Below, in pieces: positions 18,782 to 27,725 of a DNA stretch of 35,277 nt. Source of the stretch: Candidatus Microgenomates bacterium. Lineage in GTDB: Bacteria; Patescibacteriota; Microgenomatia; UBA1400; UBA12108. The stretch spans positions 1 to 35,277 of the forward strand of contig QEVC01000010.1 of NCBI GenBank assembly GCA_003576945.1, read 5' to 3'. Position 1 is the first letter of the stretch, and each line of letters opens with the position of its first letter. Position numbers and translations under genes: made by a program. The notes below the pieces were generated by a model. It did not search any database. It had not been told where the DNA came from and saw only the letters and a program-made list of their open reading frames with translations.

Positions 18782-19454
18782 GAGTGTTTTTGGCGGCATC
18801 CTCTTGAGCAGCTTGTTTACTCTTACCAGTACCCTTGTTATATGATTGATTGTTGATAACTACTTGCATGACAAATTCCTTATCGTGATCTGGTCCTGCT
18901 TCGGAGATAAGGTTGTATTGAGGTGTTGCCTTGAATCTTGCCTGAGAGACTTCTTGGAGGAAGGACTTATTGTCCTTATATAGACCACCAGTGATAACCT
19001 TCTCAGCTTTTGGAAAAAGCTCTGATTTTAAGATCTCTGCTACACTCTCTAGACCTAGGTCTAGGTAAATTGCACCCAGAAAGGCTTCAAAGGCGTCAGC
19101 AAGGATTGATTTGTTCGTTTGGCCACCTGTGGCTGCCTCGCCCTTACTCATCAGAATGATCTTGGGGAAATTAAGGGTCTCAGCAATCTCGGCAAGCGAT
19201 TCGGTTCTAACGAGCGCGGCGCGAATGTTGGTCAGCATCCCTTCCTGATAATCGGGGTAAGATTTGTAGAGGTAATCACTCGTAATTAGCTCAAGGACTG
19301 CGTCTCCTAGATACTCAAGTCGTTCATTACTTTCTTTAAAATTTGTACTTTCATTTAAGTAGCTGCGATGAACAAAGGCATTCTCGATGAGATGATGATT
19401 TTTTGGGCTAAGATTTAGTGTTGTTAATAGCGCTGTGAGACTAGAGTTAGTCAT
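18759..19454 (-). CDS. rnc: Ribonuclease III
   Basis: Double-strand-specific endoribonuclease for rRNA processing and RNA decay. The signature NERLEYLGDAVLEL contains catalytic Glu47 and Asp51; the second metal pair is Asp120/Glu123 in LADAFEAFLGAIYLD. A C-terminal dsRBD (about 160-231) ends with GTGKSKQAAQEDAAKNTL. I chose the ATG at 19454 (231 aa), which has AAAGGAA about 8 nt upstream and overlaps nusB by 8 nt; a longer in-frame start at 19517 would lie deep inside nusB. Confidence 0.95.
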   Translation of the reverse strand: MTNSSLTALLTTLNLSPKNHHLIENAFVHRSYLNESTNFKESNERLEYLGDAVLELITSDYLYKSYPDYQEGMLTNIRAALVRTESLAEIAETLNFPKIILMSKGEAATGGQTNKSILADAFEAFLGAIYLDLGLESVAEILKSELFPKAEKVITGGLYKDNKSFLQEVSQARFKATPQYNLISEAGPDHDKEFVMQVVINNQSYNKGTGKSKQAAQEDAAKNTLEQILHS

Positions 19455-19806
19455 TTTTGGTATTCCTTTCAAGAATTGTGCCGAGTACACCGTTGACAAA
19501 ACTCCCACTGTTATCACTACCGTAGGTCTTGGCGATTTCGACTGCTTCGTCGATTACCACTTTACTGGGGGTATCAGTAAAAAGGAGTTCGAAACCAGCT
19601 TGTCTGAGAACGGCTAGATCGAGTTTATTAATCTTGTTGAGAGGCCATTCGGGCGCAGCGCTCGAAATTGCTTCATCAATAATTGACAGCTTACTAAGAA
19701 TATCGCTAATTTGCACATTATCTTGGTTGTCTTGAAAAGTATGGGCAAAGAGTGATTGAACTCGAGTAACTCGAGTTTTATGCCTAGGATCGTTTACTGT
19801 TTTCAT
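19447..19806 (-). CDS. nusB: Transcription antitermination factor NusB
   Basis: NusB fold protein that with NusE (S10) binds boxA in rRNA operons. The C-terminal half is well conserved: PLNKINKLDLAVLRQAGFELLF, PSKVVIDEAVEIAKTYG and SGSFVNGVLGTI. At 119 aa it is on the short side (E. coli 139). It lies between rpmF (6 nt away) and rnc (8-nt overlap), a small translation/RNA-processing operon. Confidence 0.92.
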   Translation of the reverse strand: MKTVNDPRHKTRVTRVQSLFAHTFQDNQDNVQISDILSKLSIIDEAISSAAPEWPLNKINKLDLAVLRQAGFELLFTDTPSKVVIDEAVEIAKTYGSDNSGSFVNGVLGTILERNTKND

Positions 19807-19812
19807 GGAGTA

Positions 19813-19962
19813 TTAGGTGTTGCAGTTAGAGCAGACTGTGTGAGATTGTTTCATCTGACCGCAGTTTTTGCATTTGATCAATTTAGGGAGAGCGAGGCTG
19901 ATGCTGGCACGACGCTTGCCTTGACGAGCAGTGGACCAACGGCGTTTAGGTAATGGTGTCAT
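19813..19962 (-). CDS. rpmF: 50S ribosomal protein L32
   Basis: A 49-aa protein too short for many ORF callers. It begins MTPLPKRRWSTARQGKRRA and has a zinc ribbon with Cys31/Cys34 and Cys44/Cys47, as in the C+ form of L32. ATG at 19962, TAA at 19813-19815. AAGGAG precedes the start but lies in the 3' arm of a small hairpin. It heads rpmF-nusB-rnc. Confidence 0.93.
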   Translation of the reverse strand: MTPLPKRRWSTARQGKRRASISLALPKLIKCKNCGQMKQSHTVCSNCNT

Positions 19963-19969
19963 ATATGTA

Positions 19970-19984
19970 CTCTCCTTCGGAGAG
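19970..19984 (-). promoter_or_regulatory. Hairpin containing the rpmF Shine-Dalgarno
   Basis: CTCTCC-GAA-GGAGAG forms a 6-bp stem with a GAA loop, and the GGAG of the ribosome site is the 3' arm, ending 7 nt before the ATG. The stem would compete with ribosome binding. Confidence 0.5.
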
Positions 19985-20024
19985 AAATCTCAAATTACAA
20001 ATAACAAATCCCAAATATTGGGAA

Positions 20025-21962
20025 CTAGCTTGTATTGTATTTGATCTCTGGAGTTTCTGCAAGGGTTACAGCAACGTGTTTGGTTTTTTCGAGCAACGTG
20101 GGGTCACTCAGGTTCGCAAAACGTAAGCCGAGTGAGCCACTTTGGAGCGTACCAAAAACATCACCGGGACCTCTTGTTGCGAGGTCATATTCGGCGAGTT
20201 GAAGACCACTTTTTTCTCTGACGAACACTCCCAAGCGTTCAGTGGTTTTAGGATCTGTTTTTGCTGTTACAAGCAAGCAATGACCTTGTCCACCACCTCT
20301 CCCCACCCTACCCCTGAGTTGGTGAAGAGTGGAGAGTCCAAAGAGCTCGGCATTTTCGATCAAGATAATGTTGGCTTTTGGAATGTCGATACCGACTTCG
20401 ATCATGCTGGTTGCCACGAGGATATCGGACTCCCCGCTTCGAAACTTTTCGAGATGGTTAGTTTTTTCTGAGTCTTTCATTTTTCCGTGGACATAATCTA
20501 CTTTGAGGTTGGGGAAATTATTTTTAAGTTCCTTCTCAAGGGTAGTTAGCGCGATTTTGGGTGATTCTTCTTCGTTTTCGGCTAGCTCGATTAAAGGGGT
20601 AACGATAAAGGCTTGTTGACCTTTATCCTGAATCTCATTTTTGATCCATTCATAGGCATCTGGTCTTTTGTCCTTTGTGATAACGTAGCTTTTGGTCGGG
20701 AGGCGACCTCCTGGCATATCTGGCATGAGACTGAGATCTAGGTGTGAGAGTGTGGTCATGGCGAGAGTGCGAGGGATTGGGGTGGCAAAGAGCATGAGTA
20801 AGTGAGGGGTAGGGTTTATCCCTCGTAGTTTTTCGCGATCTTTGACGCCAAAGCGATGCTGTTCATCGATGATAACTAAGCCAACATTGTCAAAATTATG
20901 TTTTTTACTGAGTATTGCATGAGTTCCCACAACTACATCTGCTTTGGCGTTACCTTTTTGAGTGCGTGTAATTAGGCTGGTTGTAATTTTTGGAGCGAGA
21001 TACTTATTAAGGCTCGCGTAGAGCTGTTCGGCGAGGATAAGGGTCGGAGCAAGCACAAGTACCCGGTGACCACTAGTTACCGCCCAGAGCGTACTGGCTG
21101 CGGCAACTAAGGTTTTGCCACTGCCTACGTCGCCTGTAATTAGACGGTGCATGGCCCGCGGCTGAGACAAGTCTGAAATTACTGCATTAATGGCATTAGT
21201 TTGGCTAGGTGTAGGGGTAAATGGTAGGTTTTTTAGCCAAGAGCTAAGTAGCTCTGGATTACCATCGAGGGGGGTTGTGGGAGGAGACATACTTTCTTTT
21301 AGCAACAAGCTTTCGGTTTGGAGTGCAACTAGTTCGTCAAAGCCGAGGCGATGGATGGCGGACTCTAGATCTTCCTTGGTATCTGGAAAGTGGATGTTGT
21401 CGAGTGCTTTTTTGAGTGGGTAGAGGTGATTTTCGGCGAGAGTCTCGGCGCGGAGTGGGTCCTCGAGCTTAATTACCTCAAGAGTAGATTTAATGATATT
21501 TCTTAAGTGACCTGACTTAAGAGTCGAAATTGGAGTGTAAATAGGAAGAATTAAAGTTTCTTTAACGCTCGTGTTTTCTTTGAGAACTTTTAGTTGTGGA
21601 TTGATGAGCTGTTTTTTGCCTGCAAATATTTCGATTTTGCCCATTACCTCGTAGGCGACGTCAGTTTTGATGGTGCGGACGATGAAAGGACTGTTAAACC
21701 ACCTAAGTGTGAGAACTCCAGTGTTGTCTGAAAGAGTAGCATTTTGCAAGCTTACTCGGCCCGTGTGTTTACTAAAAGGCTTAGTGATAGTACCAGTCAA
21801 GATGGACCATTCTCCCACCCTGCTCGCGACAATGTTTCGCTTGTGATAATAGCGATGGGTGCGGGGATAGTACTGTAGAAGTTCTTCTGGTGTAGTGATG
21901 TTGGCGCGATTTAAGATCTCGATTGTTTTGTCGCCAATTCCGGGGATGTCTATGAGTTGCAT
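20025..21962 (-). CDS. recG: ATP-dependent DNA helicase RecG
   Basis: Branch-migration helicase for stalled forks and recombination intermediates. The N-terminal wedge/OB domain (about 50-130) is followed by helicase motifs: TPSQTNAI (251-258), Walker A GDVGSGKT (277-284), DEQHRFG (366-372, DEQH box), FATPIPRTLAMT (motif III, with Phe in place of the usual Thr), and QLRGRVGRGGGQGHC (motif VI). The N-terminal IPGIGDKT helix-hairpin-helix remnant is visible. 645 aa, slightly shorter than the usual 690. The ATG at 21962 is 15 nt from the stop of a 33-aa ORF. Confidence 0.95.
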   Translation of the reverse strand: MQLIDIPGIGDKTIEILNRANITTPEELLQYYPRTHRYYHKRNIVASRVGEWSILTGTITKPFSKHTGRVSLQNATLSDNTGVLTLRWFNSPFIVRTIKTDVAYEVMGKIEIFAGKKQLINPQLKVLKENTSVKETLILPIYTPISTLKSGHLRNIIKSTLEVIKLEDPLRAETLAENHLYPLKKALDNIHFPDTKEDLESAIHRLGFDELVALQTESLLLKESMSPPTTPLDGNPELLSSWLKNLPFTPTPSQTNAINAVISDLSQPRAMHRLITGDVGSGKTLVAAASTLWAVTSGHRVLVLAPTLILAEQLYASLNKYLAPKITTSLITRTQKGNAKADVVVGTHAILSKKHNFDNVGLVIIDEQHRFGVKDREKLRGINPTPHLLMLFATPIPRTLAMTTLSHLDLSLMPDMPGGRLPTKSYVITKDKRPDAYEWIKNEIQDKGQQAFIVTPLIELAENEEESPKIALTTLEKELKNNFPNLKVDYVHGKMKDSEKTNHLEKFRSGESDILVATSMIEVGIDIPKANIILIENAELFGLSTLHQLRGRVGRGGGQGHCLLVTAKTDPKTTERLGVFVREKSGLQLAEYDLATRGPGDVFGTLQSGSLGLRFANLSDPTLLEKTKHVAVTLAETPEIKYNTS

Positions 21963-21977
21963 GAGCCAATTATAGCT

Positions 21978-22079
21978 TTAGCGGATGAAGAATGGGGCAA
22001 AACTACTGGCAATGAGTGCGATTGTTGAGATGGCAGTGATGATGACCCAGATTTTGCGCTGCTTTCTAGTTAAACTCAT
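21978..22079 (-). CDS. 33-aa single-span membrane peptide coupled to tyrS
   Basis: Not recognised. The peptide begins MSLTRKQRKIWV: a basic N-terminus, then a hydrophobic helix (about residues 10-31) ending FAPFFIR, a membrane anchor with cytoplasmic N-terminus by the positive-inside rule. Its ATG overlaps the tyrS TGA (ATGA, 22076-22079), the typical arrangement for termination-reinitiation, and it ends 15 nt before recG, filling the gap exactly. That context, not homology, supports it as real. Confidence 0.6.
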   Translation of the reverse strand: MSLTRKQRKIWVIITAISTIALIASSFAPFFIR

Positions 22080-23251
22080 ATGGTTTTTATTTTTTTAATT
22101 TTTCTTTTACCAAATTTAAGGACCATATTATCTACAACATCCACATTTTCATTGATGTTGGTAATTTTTTTGTCGTTGATGTGTGCTCCACCTTGTTCGA
22201 TTATACGCTTTGATTCTGATTTAGAAACATTAAATACCTGACTAAATAGCATCGCTGAAGCACTTATACCAGAGGCTATTTCCACGGTTTCAATTTCCTG
22301 TGGTAGTTCTTTGTTTTGTACAGTTTTTTGGAAGTATTCTGCAGCAGCATTGGCTGCATTTTCGTCATGTAACTCTAAGACAATTTGATGTGCTAGTGCT
22401 TTCTTTAAATCCATTGGATTGGCTCCATCCTTGAGAGATGCTTCATAGTCGGCAATTTGTTCTCGACTGACGCTGGTTGCAAGAGTAAAGTAGTTAATTA
22501 TTAGCTCATCCTTGAGCGACATTACTTTGCCATACATCTCGTTGGGTTCGTCATCGAGCCAAATCGCGTTTCCCCAACTCTTGCTCATTTTGCGGCCATC
22601 AGTCCCCTCCAGAAAACCATTTGCGATAATAAAGCTTTCTTTACCCCTTAAATCTTTTTGAAGGATGCGACCTGCTTGCATATTAAAGGTCTGGTCTGTA
22701 CCGCCGAGCTGAATATCAGTGTCGAGATGGTAGCTGTCGTACCCTTGCATTACAGGATAAAGGAGTTCGTGTAGTCCGACATGTTTGCCGGCATTTAGTC
22801 TTTTTTTGATAAGTTCGCGGCCGACAAAATCACCTGCGGAGAAGTGTTGTGACAGTTTGACGATGTCAGTAAAGGTTAATTTGCTGAGCCATTCGGAGTT
22901 ATAGACGACTTTTACTTTATTAAAGTCCAAAACTTTCTCTGCCAGTTTTTTATAGGAGACAAAATTAGCTTTAATTTCTTCACTAGTTAAAATGGGACGC
23001 TCGGTATCTTTGTCTGATGTATCACCAATGAGAGCTGTAAAATCACCGATTAGAAAAGTGACGTTATGACCAAGACTCGCAAATTCGTTGAGCTTACGAA
23101 GAGGGACTGCGTGACCGATGTGGATCCGAGTGGCGGTTGGGTCGATACCAATATAAATATTCAGTTTACGGCCAGAATCTAAGAGTGCTTGTAGTTTGGC
23201 CTGGTTTGGGATAATATTTTCTACGCCGCGTGTAAGTAAGTCGTTGGTCAT
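22076..23251 (-). CDS. tyrS: Tyrosyl-tRNA synthetase
   Basis: Class I aminoacyl-tRNA synthetase charging tRNA-Tyr. Motifs HIGH (44-47, in TRIHIGHAVP), YDSYHLDTDIQLGGTDQ and KMSKS (221-225) are intact; a C-terminal S4 domain (about 325-391) contains VSKSESKRIIEQGGAHIND. I take the ATG at 23251 (391 aa) rather than an in-frame ATG at 23293, because the latter would overlap the divergent pbp gene start and a predicted -10 box lies 7 nt before 23251. No T-box or leader peptide is present. Confidence 0.95.
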   Translation of the reverse strand: MTNDLLTRGVENIIPNQAKLQALLDSGRKLNIYIGIDPTATRIHIGHAVPLRKLNEFASLGHNVTFLIGDFTALIGDTSDKDTERPILTSEEIKANFVSYKKLAEKVLDFNKVKVVYNSEWLSKLTFTDIVKLSQHFSAGDFVGRELIKKRLNAGKHVGLHELLYPVMQGYDSYHLDTDIQLGGTDQTFNMQAGRILQKDLRGKESFIIANGFLEGTDGRKMSKSWGNAIWLDDEPNEMYGKVMSLKDELIINYFTLATSVSREQIADYEASLKDGANPMDLKKALAHQIVLELHDENAANAAAEYFQKTVQNKELPQEIETVEIASGISASAMLFSQVFNVSKSESKRIIEQGGAHINDKKITNINENVDVVDNMVLKFGKRKIKKIKTI

Positions 23252-23258
23252 AGCAGTA

Positions 23259-23264
23259 ATTGTA
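23259..23264 (-). promoter_or_regulatory. Predicted -10 box of tyrS
   Basis: TACAAT on the minus strand, 7 nt before the tyrS ATG, implying a leaderless mRNA. No good -35 box is seen. Confidence 0.35.
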
Positions 23265-23271
23265 CACCAGG

Positions 23272-23280
23272 TGTTATACT
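23272..23280 (+). promoter_or_regulatory. Extended -10 promoter of the pbp gene
   Basis: TGTTATACT (TGn plus TATACT at 23275-23280) lies 7 nt before the ATG at 23288. Between it and the tyrS -10 box is the inverted repeat ACACC-A-GGTGT (23264-23274), a possible operator. Confidence 0.5.
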
Positions 23281-23287
23281 CTTTACT

Positions 23288-25873
23288 ATGCAAGAATGGT
23301 TATCGACTTGGCGGGTCAGAAATAGCGGAAGAAGGATGCGGGTTAATTATAGAAGGTTTGATAAGGCGACGATTCTTAAATATCTAGGAATATTGTCTTT
23401 GATTGGCGTTGTTGTTGGGATAATCTTGCTATTGATAGTTTTGGCATGGACGGCGCGGAGCCTACCGGACCCTAATACGGTTATCAGAAGAGATGGATTT
23501 AGTACTAAAATTGTTGATCGTGATGGAGAGACTTTGTACGATCTATACACTGATTACAATCGCCTACCAGTTCAATTTGAAGAGATATCTCCACTTCTGA
23601 GACAAGCGACTGTAGCGGTCGAAGATAAAGAATTTTATACCCATGAAGGATTTAGTATATGGGGGATGATCCGTGGTGGCTCGAGGCTCTTTACCAGGGG
23701 TAGGGCTCAAGGTGGATCGACACTCACCCAGCAATTAGTTAAGAACGTCCTACTTACCTCTGATCGTAGCTTGGTCCGGAAGATCAAAGAGCTAGTACTG
23801 GCTATTCAGATAGAGCGGAAGTTTAGTAAAGACGAAATCTTGACGATGTACCTTAACGAAGCACCATATGGAGGGACTGCGGTAGGTATTGCCGCGGCGG
23901 CTGAGCGTTATTTTGGCAAGTTACCATCTGACTTAACACTTACCCAAGCGGCAATCTTGGCGGGAATGCCCCAAGCACCATCTAGATATTCGCCATATGG
24001 TAATGATCCTACCGCCTACATAGGCAGAACTACGGCGGTTTTACGTCGGATGAGAGAAGATGGCTATATTGATAAGACGGCAGAGGAAGCGTCACTGGCT
24101 GAGTTACCCAATGTCGAGTTTAAAGACCAGAGTGTCGAAATACGGGCCCCCCACTTTGTGTTTTATGTAAAAGATCAGCTAGTAGACCTACTAGGTGAAG
24201 CGGTGGTTGAGCAGGGTGGCTATACCGTAACAACTACTCTCGACTCTGAACTCCAAGAGCTAGCGCAAACGACAGTTGCAGAAGAAATAGGTAAGTTAGA
24301 AAAAGCTGGGATTGGCAACGGGGCGGCAATGGTGATGAATCCCCAAAATGGTGAAATTCTCTCGATGGTGGGATCGAAGGATTATTTTGCCACTGACTAC
24401 GACGGTGAAGTGAATGTGGTCATGTCACTAAGACAGCCTGGGAGTACGATCAAACCAGTGACATACGCGGCGGCATTTGCGAAGGGCTACTCCCCTGCTA
24501 CCATGCTTTTAGATGTCCCCACTAAGTTCCCGGGGGGTAAAGAAGGTGAGTTTTATGAGCCGAAGAACTATGATGGCAAGTTTCATGGACCAACCCAACT
24601 ACGTTTTGCGCTCGGGTCTTCGCTAAATATCCCTGCGGTCAAGCTCTTGTCACTTGTTGGCTTAAAAGACATGTTGTCGCTTGCTTACAACATGGGTTTT
24701 GAGTCGCTAGAGCCTACAACTGAGAATATGAAGCGCTTTGGGTTGTCAGTGACTCTAGGTGGCGGTGAGGTGCGTCTATATGACCTGGTACGCGCATATA
24801 GTGCGTTTGCGAATGGGGGGGAGCGAATCGAACCAGTTTCGATCCTTAAAGTAGAGCGTGACGGTCAGGTAATCTACGAAGCCAAGCAAGCAAAAAAGCA
24901 AAGAGTCATATCGGAAGAAGTGGCATTCTTAATCAATCATGTGTTGTATGACAATAACGCGCGACTCCTTACTTTTGGGGCTAATAGCTATCTAAATATG
25001 AATGGTCGGTCAATTGCGGTTAAGACTGGAACAACTAATGATAAGCGAGATAACTGGACGATCGGCTGGAGTACCAACGCGGTGGTAGGGGTATGGGTGG
25101 GGAATAACGATAACTCGCCGATGAAGGACGTGGCCTCGGGGGTAACTGGAGCGTCTCCCATCTGGCGAAAAATCATGCTTAAGGCCTGGGAGAAGTATAG
25201 GGGCGAAGATTTTGTGCCACCGAGTAATGTCGAAGCGAGACAAGTTGATACAGTATCAGGGTATCCTGAACACGATGGTTACCCTGCTCGTGCGGATTAT
25301 TTTGTCAAAGGAACTGCGCCAACTGAGCCTGATCCAATTCATACAAAAGTCAAGGTTTGTCGTAGTGATGAAAATAAATTAGCACCCGAAGTAGATGTGG
25401 CGCGTGGTGAGTATAACGAAAAAGTATTCTATGTTCTTAAACCAGAGAGTAACAACTGGATTGATGATATCCAAAATTGGATTGATTCACAGGGTGATCC
25501 TGCCTACAAAGTGCCACGCGAATATTGTAGTGCCGACACAGATCTAGTGATCGGATTTGAGAAACCGGGAAATGAGAGTCGGATTAACTCGAATAGTTTT
25601 AATGTTCGAGTTAAGGTAACTACCGCAAAAGATATTGAATGGGTTAGGCTTTATAGTAATGGGAGTGAGATCGAGAGCTTTGGGAGTGAAAAGTCCATTT
25701 CGACTAACATTACCTTGCCTGATGGCACATATGAGCTGATGGCTAAGGTTAAAACTAAAGATGGAAGTGAGAAAGATACGAGGATAAAAATCGGAGTAAA
25801 TATGGACTGGAACGCGAGTCCATCACCCTCGCTTAGTCCTAGTCCTTCCCTTACTCCTTCTTCTACTCCTTAG
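23288..25873 (+). CDS. Class A penicillin-binding protein (PBP1A-type, bifunctional)
   Basis: Peptidoglycan glycosyltransferase and transpeptidase. Signal anchor at about 29-54. The GT51 domain has VEDKEFYTHEG (catalytic Glu112), GGSTLTQQ (142-149), QIERKFSKDEIL and YLNEAPYGG. The transpeptidase domain has SxxK at Ser386-Lys389 (PGSTIKP), SxN at Ser445-Asn447 and KTG at 579-581 (KTGTTND). After residue about 750 an Ig-like domain and a Ser/Pro/Thr-rich tail (SPSLSPSPSL) extend outside. 861 aa. The start is supported by an extended -10 box 7 nt upstream; an internal ATG at 23336 is an alternative. The stop overlaps the convergent pheT stop (TTAG). Confidence 0.93.
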   Translation: MQEWLSTWRVRNSGRRMRVNYRRFDKATILKYLGILSLIGVVVGIILLLIVLAWTARSLPDPNTVIRRDGFSTKIVDRDGETLYDLYTDYNRLPVQFEEISPLLRQATVAVEDKEFYTHEGFSIWGMIRGGSRLFTRGRAQGGSTLTQQLVKNVLLTSDRSLVRKIKELVLAIQIERKFSKDEILTMYLNEAPYGGTAVGIAAAAERYFGKLPSDLTLTQAAILAGMPQAPSRYSPYGNDPTAYIGRTTAVLRRMREDGYIDKTAEEASLAELPNVEFKDQSVEIRAPHFVFYVKDQLVDLLGEAVVEQGGYTVTTTLDSELQELAQTTVAEEIGKLEKAGIGNGAAMVMNPQNGEILSMVGSKDYFATDYDGEVNVVMSLRQPGSTIKPVTYAAAFAKGYSPATMLLDVPTKFPGGKEGEFYEPKNYDGKFHGPTQLRFALGSSLNIPAVKLLSLVGLKDMLSLAYNMGFESLEPTTENMKRFGLSVTLGGGEVRLYDLVRAYSAFANGGERIEPVSILKVERDGQVIYEAKQAKKQRVISEEVAFLINHVLYDNNARLLTFGANSYLNMNGRSIAVKTGTTNDKRDNWTIGWSTNAVVGVWVGNNDNSPMKDVASGVTGASPIWRKIMLKAWEKYRGEDFVPPSNVEARQVDTVSGYPEHDGYPARADYFVKGTAPTEPDPIHTKVKVCRSDENKLAPEVDVARGEYNEKVFYVLKPESNNWIDDIQNWIDSQGDPAYKVPREYCSADTDLVIGFEKPGNESRINSNSFNVRVKVTTAKDIEWVRLYSNGSEIESFGSEKSISTNITLPDGTYELMAKVKTKDGSEKDTRIKIGVNMDWNASPSPSLSPSPSLTPSSTP

Positions 25874-27720
25874 GTTTTTGATTTGATATTGAGTTTTTTG
25901 GTTACTTTGGCAATAACTTCTGACAACTCTGTATCAATCGATTTTTCATTATGCGACCAAGTGAGGGTGAGAACGTAGTTAATGTCTTGGCCTACCTTAT
26001 CGATCGACTTGCAGGTGTAACTGAAATTGGGTTTTGTAATTTCGATTACTGAAGCGATATCAAAATAGGTAACATGCTTTGGAGCGATAAGCGAAATATC
26101 TCGCTTTATGACATGGGTAAAATCACTAATTATGCCTGTGTATTTTTGTTGATATTGCATAAGTAGTGCAGTATCTAGAGTTACTGCCCCACCTTCGAGT
26201 TGGCCTACAGTAGTATTAGAAATAATGACTTCACCTGTGTTGGAAACCAGGTACTTGATGCCTAGTAGGTGCATCAGGGTTGCGAGTGAATGTCCTACTT
26301 CAGGTCCGACGATAGCCAGCTCTCTAATTTCTTGATATTTGCCATTTGATTGTTTGAATGATTTGCCAATCTCAAAAATGATCGGAACACCTACTTGATG
26401 TTTATGGTAGTTAGTACGGACCTCCATCAACATAGGCTTTGCGCTTGTTCTTAACGCATTCTGGTCGGCGCTAAGCGCGTTACTCAGGAGAATTTCGCCA
26501 CTATCACCACTTTCTTTAACGAGACTCGCGGTAATGTGTTCGTGGGCACCAAATGAAACTAGCAAGTCTCGTAGGTGGTCTTCAAAAGTAAGAATAGCTG
26601 GAGTAATATCCTTTGGTACAGGAGTATCTAGCGGGGAGGTGGGAATAGAGCTATAGTCGTTAATCCGGAGAATATCGGCAACAATATCATCCTCTACCTC
26701 AACGTCAGTGCGGAAATAAGGAACTTTTAGCGTTAAACCATCTTTGGTACTACTGAGGATCTGATATTCGAGGGCAGTCAAAATACGTTTGACGACCGAA
26801 ATAGGTAAATCCATCCCACTCAAAATCTTGAGGCGAGCAAAGGTTAATTTTTGGATCAGTGGAGCTGGTGGAGCTGGGTAATAATCGGAGTTTTGGTACA
26901 CGATTGCACCAGAAATAGTCTCGAGGAGATAGGTCGCTCGATCGAGAGCGATCTCGCACAAGTCGGGGTGGAGGAACTTGTCATAACGACTCACGGTTTC
27001 GTTGATAATTTTGAGTTTGCGGCTGTTTTTTCTGATTACACTTTGATCGTAGTTGCCGGCATCCAATATGATTTCGGTAGTGTCATGTGTTACGCTTGTT
27101 TCGACCCCACCGACTATACCGCCAATTACGATTGCTACTCCCCCACTACTGAGGACAAAGATATCTTTATCTAGGGTGACGGTAGTCCCGAGGATAGTCC
27201 TGACTGTTTCGCCAGCTTTTGCGGGTCTGAGGGTTATCTCGCTCTTTTTTAATTTAGCGAGATCTTGGGCGTGCATGGGCTGACCGAGCTCGACCATGAC
27301 GTAGTTGGTAATGTCGACGACATTGTTGATACTTTTAATACCATAGGCGGTGAGTCTTTCTTTGAGCCAATCTGGCGACTCCCCCACTTTGACATTTTTA
27401 ACCACTCTGGTATTGAAACGACGAACGGCAGGAGTGCTTACTGTAATTTCGACCATCTCGGAAGGTGAGACGAGGGGCAGCTTTTTCGTATTGGATTTTG
27501 GATAATTTAACTTTAGCTTATTAAAGGCGGCATAATCACGCGCGCATCCTATGATACTTAGCCAGTCCGAACGGTCCATACGGTGTTCGAGATCGAGGAC
27601 TCCTGAGTTATCTAATGGCTTGTCGAGCATGAGGCCAAGTTGGGTAAAGCTCGCGGCAATCTCCCGGGGAGATTTGTCGGTACTTACGTAGTCTTTTAGC
27701 CAGTTAAGTGGGATCTTCAT
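25870..27720 (-). CDS. pheT: Phenylalanyl-tRNA synthetase beta subunit, OB domain absent
   Basis: Non-catalytic partner of PheS in the (alpha-beta)2 enzyme; hosts the editing site and tRNA contacts. The B1 start MKIPLNWLKDYV and EHRMDRSDWLSIIGCARDYA (equivalent to E. coli VTPNRADCLGIIGVARD) are only about 40 residues apart, whereas E. coli has about 150 between them, so the EMAP-type OB tRNA-binding domain (B2) is missing. The B3/B4 block (VVDITNYVMVELGQPMHAQD), B5 and a C-terminal FDX-ACB domain (FTHVIKRDISLIAP to the end) remain. 616 aa versus about 800 in E. coli. It follows pheS after a 63-nt spacer built of repeats. Confidence 0.92.
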   Translation of the reverse strand: MKIPLNWLKDYVSTDKSPREIAASFTQLGLMLDKPLDNSGVLDLEHRMDRSDWLSIIGCARDYAAFNKLKLNYPKSNTKKLPLVSPSEMVEITVSTPAVRRFNTRVVKNVKVGESPDWLKERLTAYGIKSINNVVDITNYVMVELGQPMHAQDLAKLKKSEITLRPAKAGETVRTILGTTVTLDKDIFVLSSGGVAIVIGGIVGGVETSVTHDTTEIILDAGNYDQSVIRKNSRKLKIINETVSRYDKFLHPDLCEIALDRATYLLETISGAIVYQNSDYYPAPPAPLIQKLTFARLKILSGMDLPISVVKRILTALEYQILSSTKDGLTLKVPYFRTDVEVEDDIVADILRINDYSSIPTSPLDTPVPKDITPAILTFEDHLRDLLVSFGAHEHITASLVKESGDSGEILLSNALSADQNALRTSAKPMLMEVRTNYHKHQVGVPIIFEIGKSFKQSNGKYQEIRELAIVGPEVGHSLATLMHLLGIKYLVSNTGEVIISNTTVGQLEGGAVTLDTALLMQYQQKYTGIISDFTHVIKRDISLIAPKHVTYFDIASVIEITKPNFSYTCKSIDKVGQDINYVLTLTWSHNEKSIDTELSEVIAKVTKKLNIKSKT

Positions 27721-27725
27721 AATTT

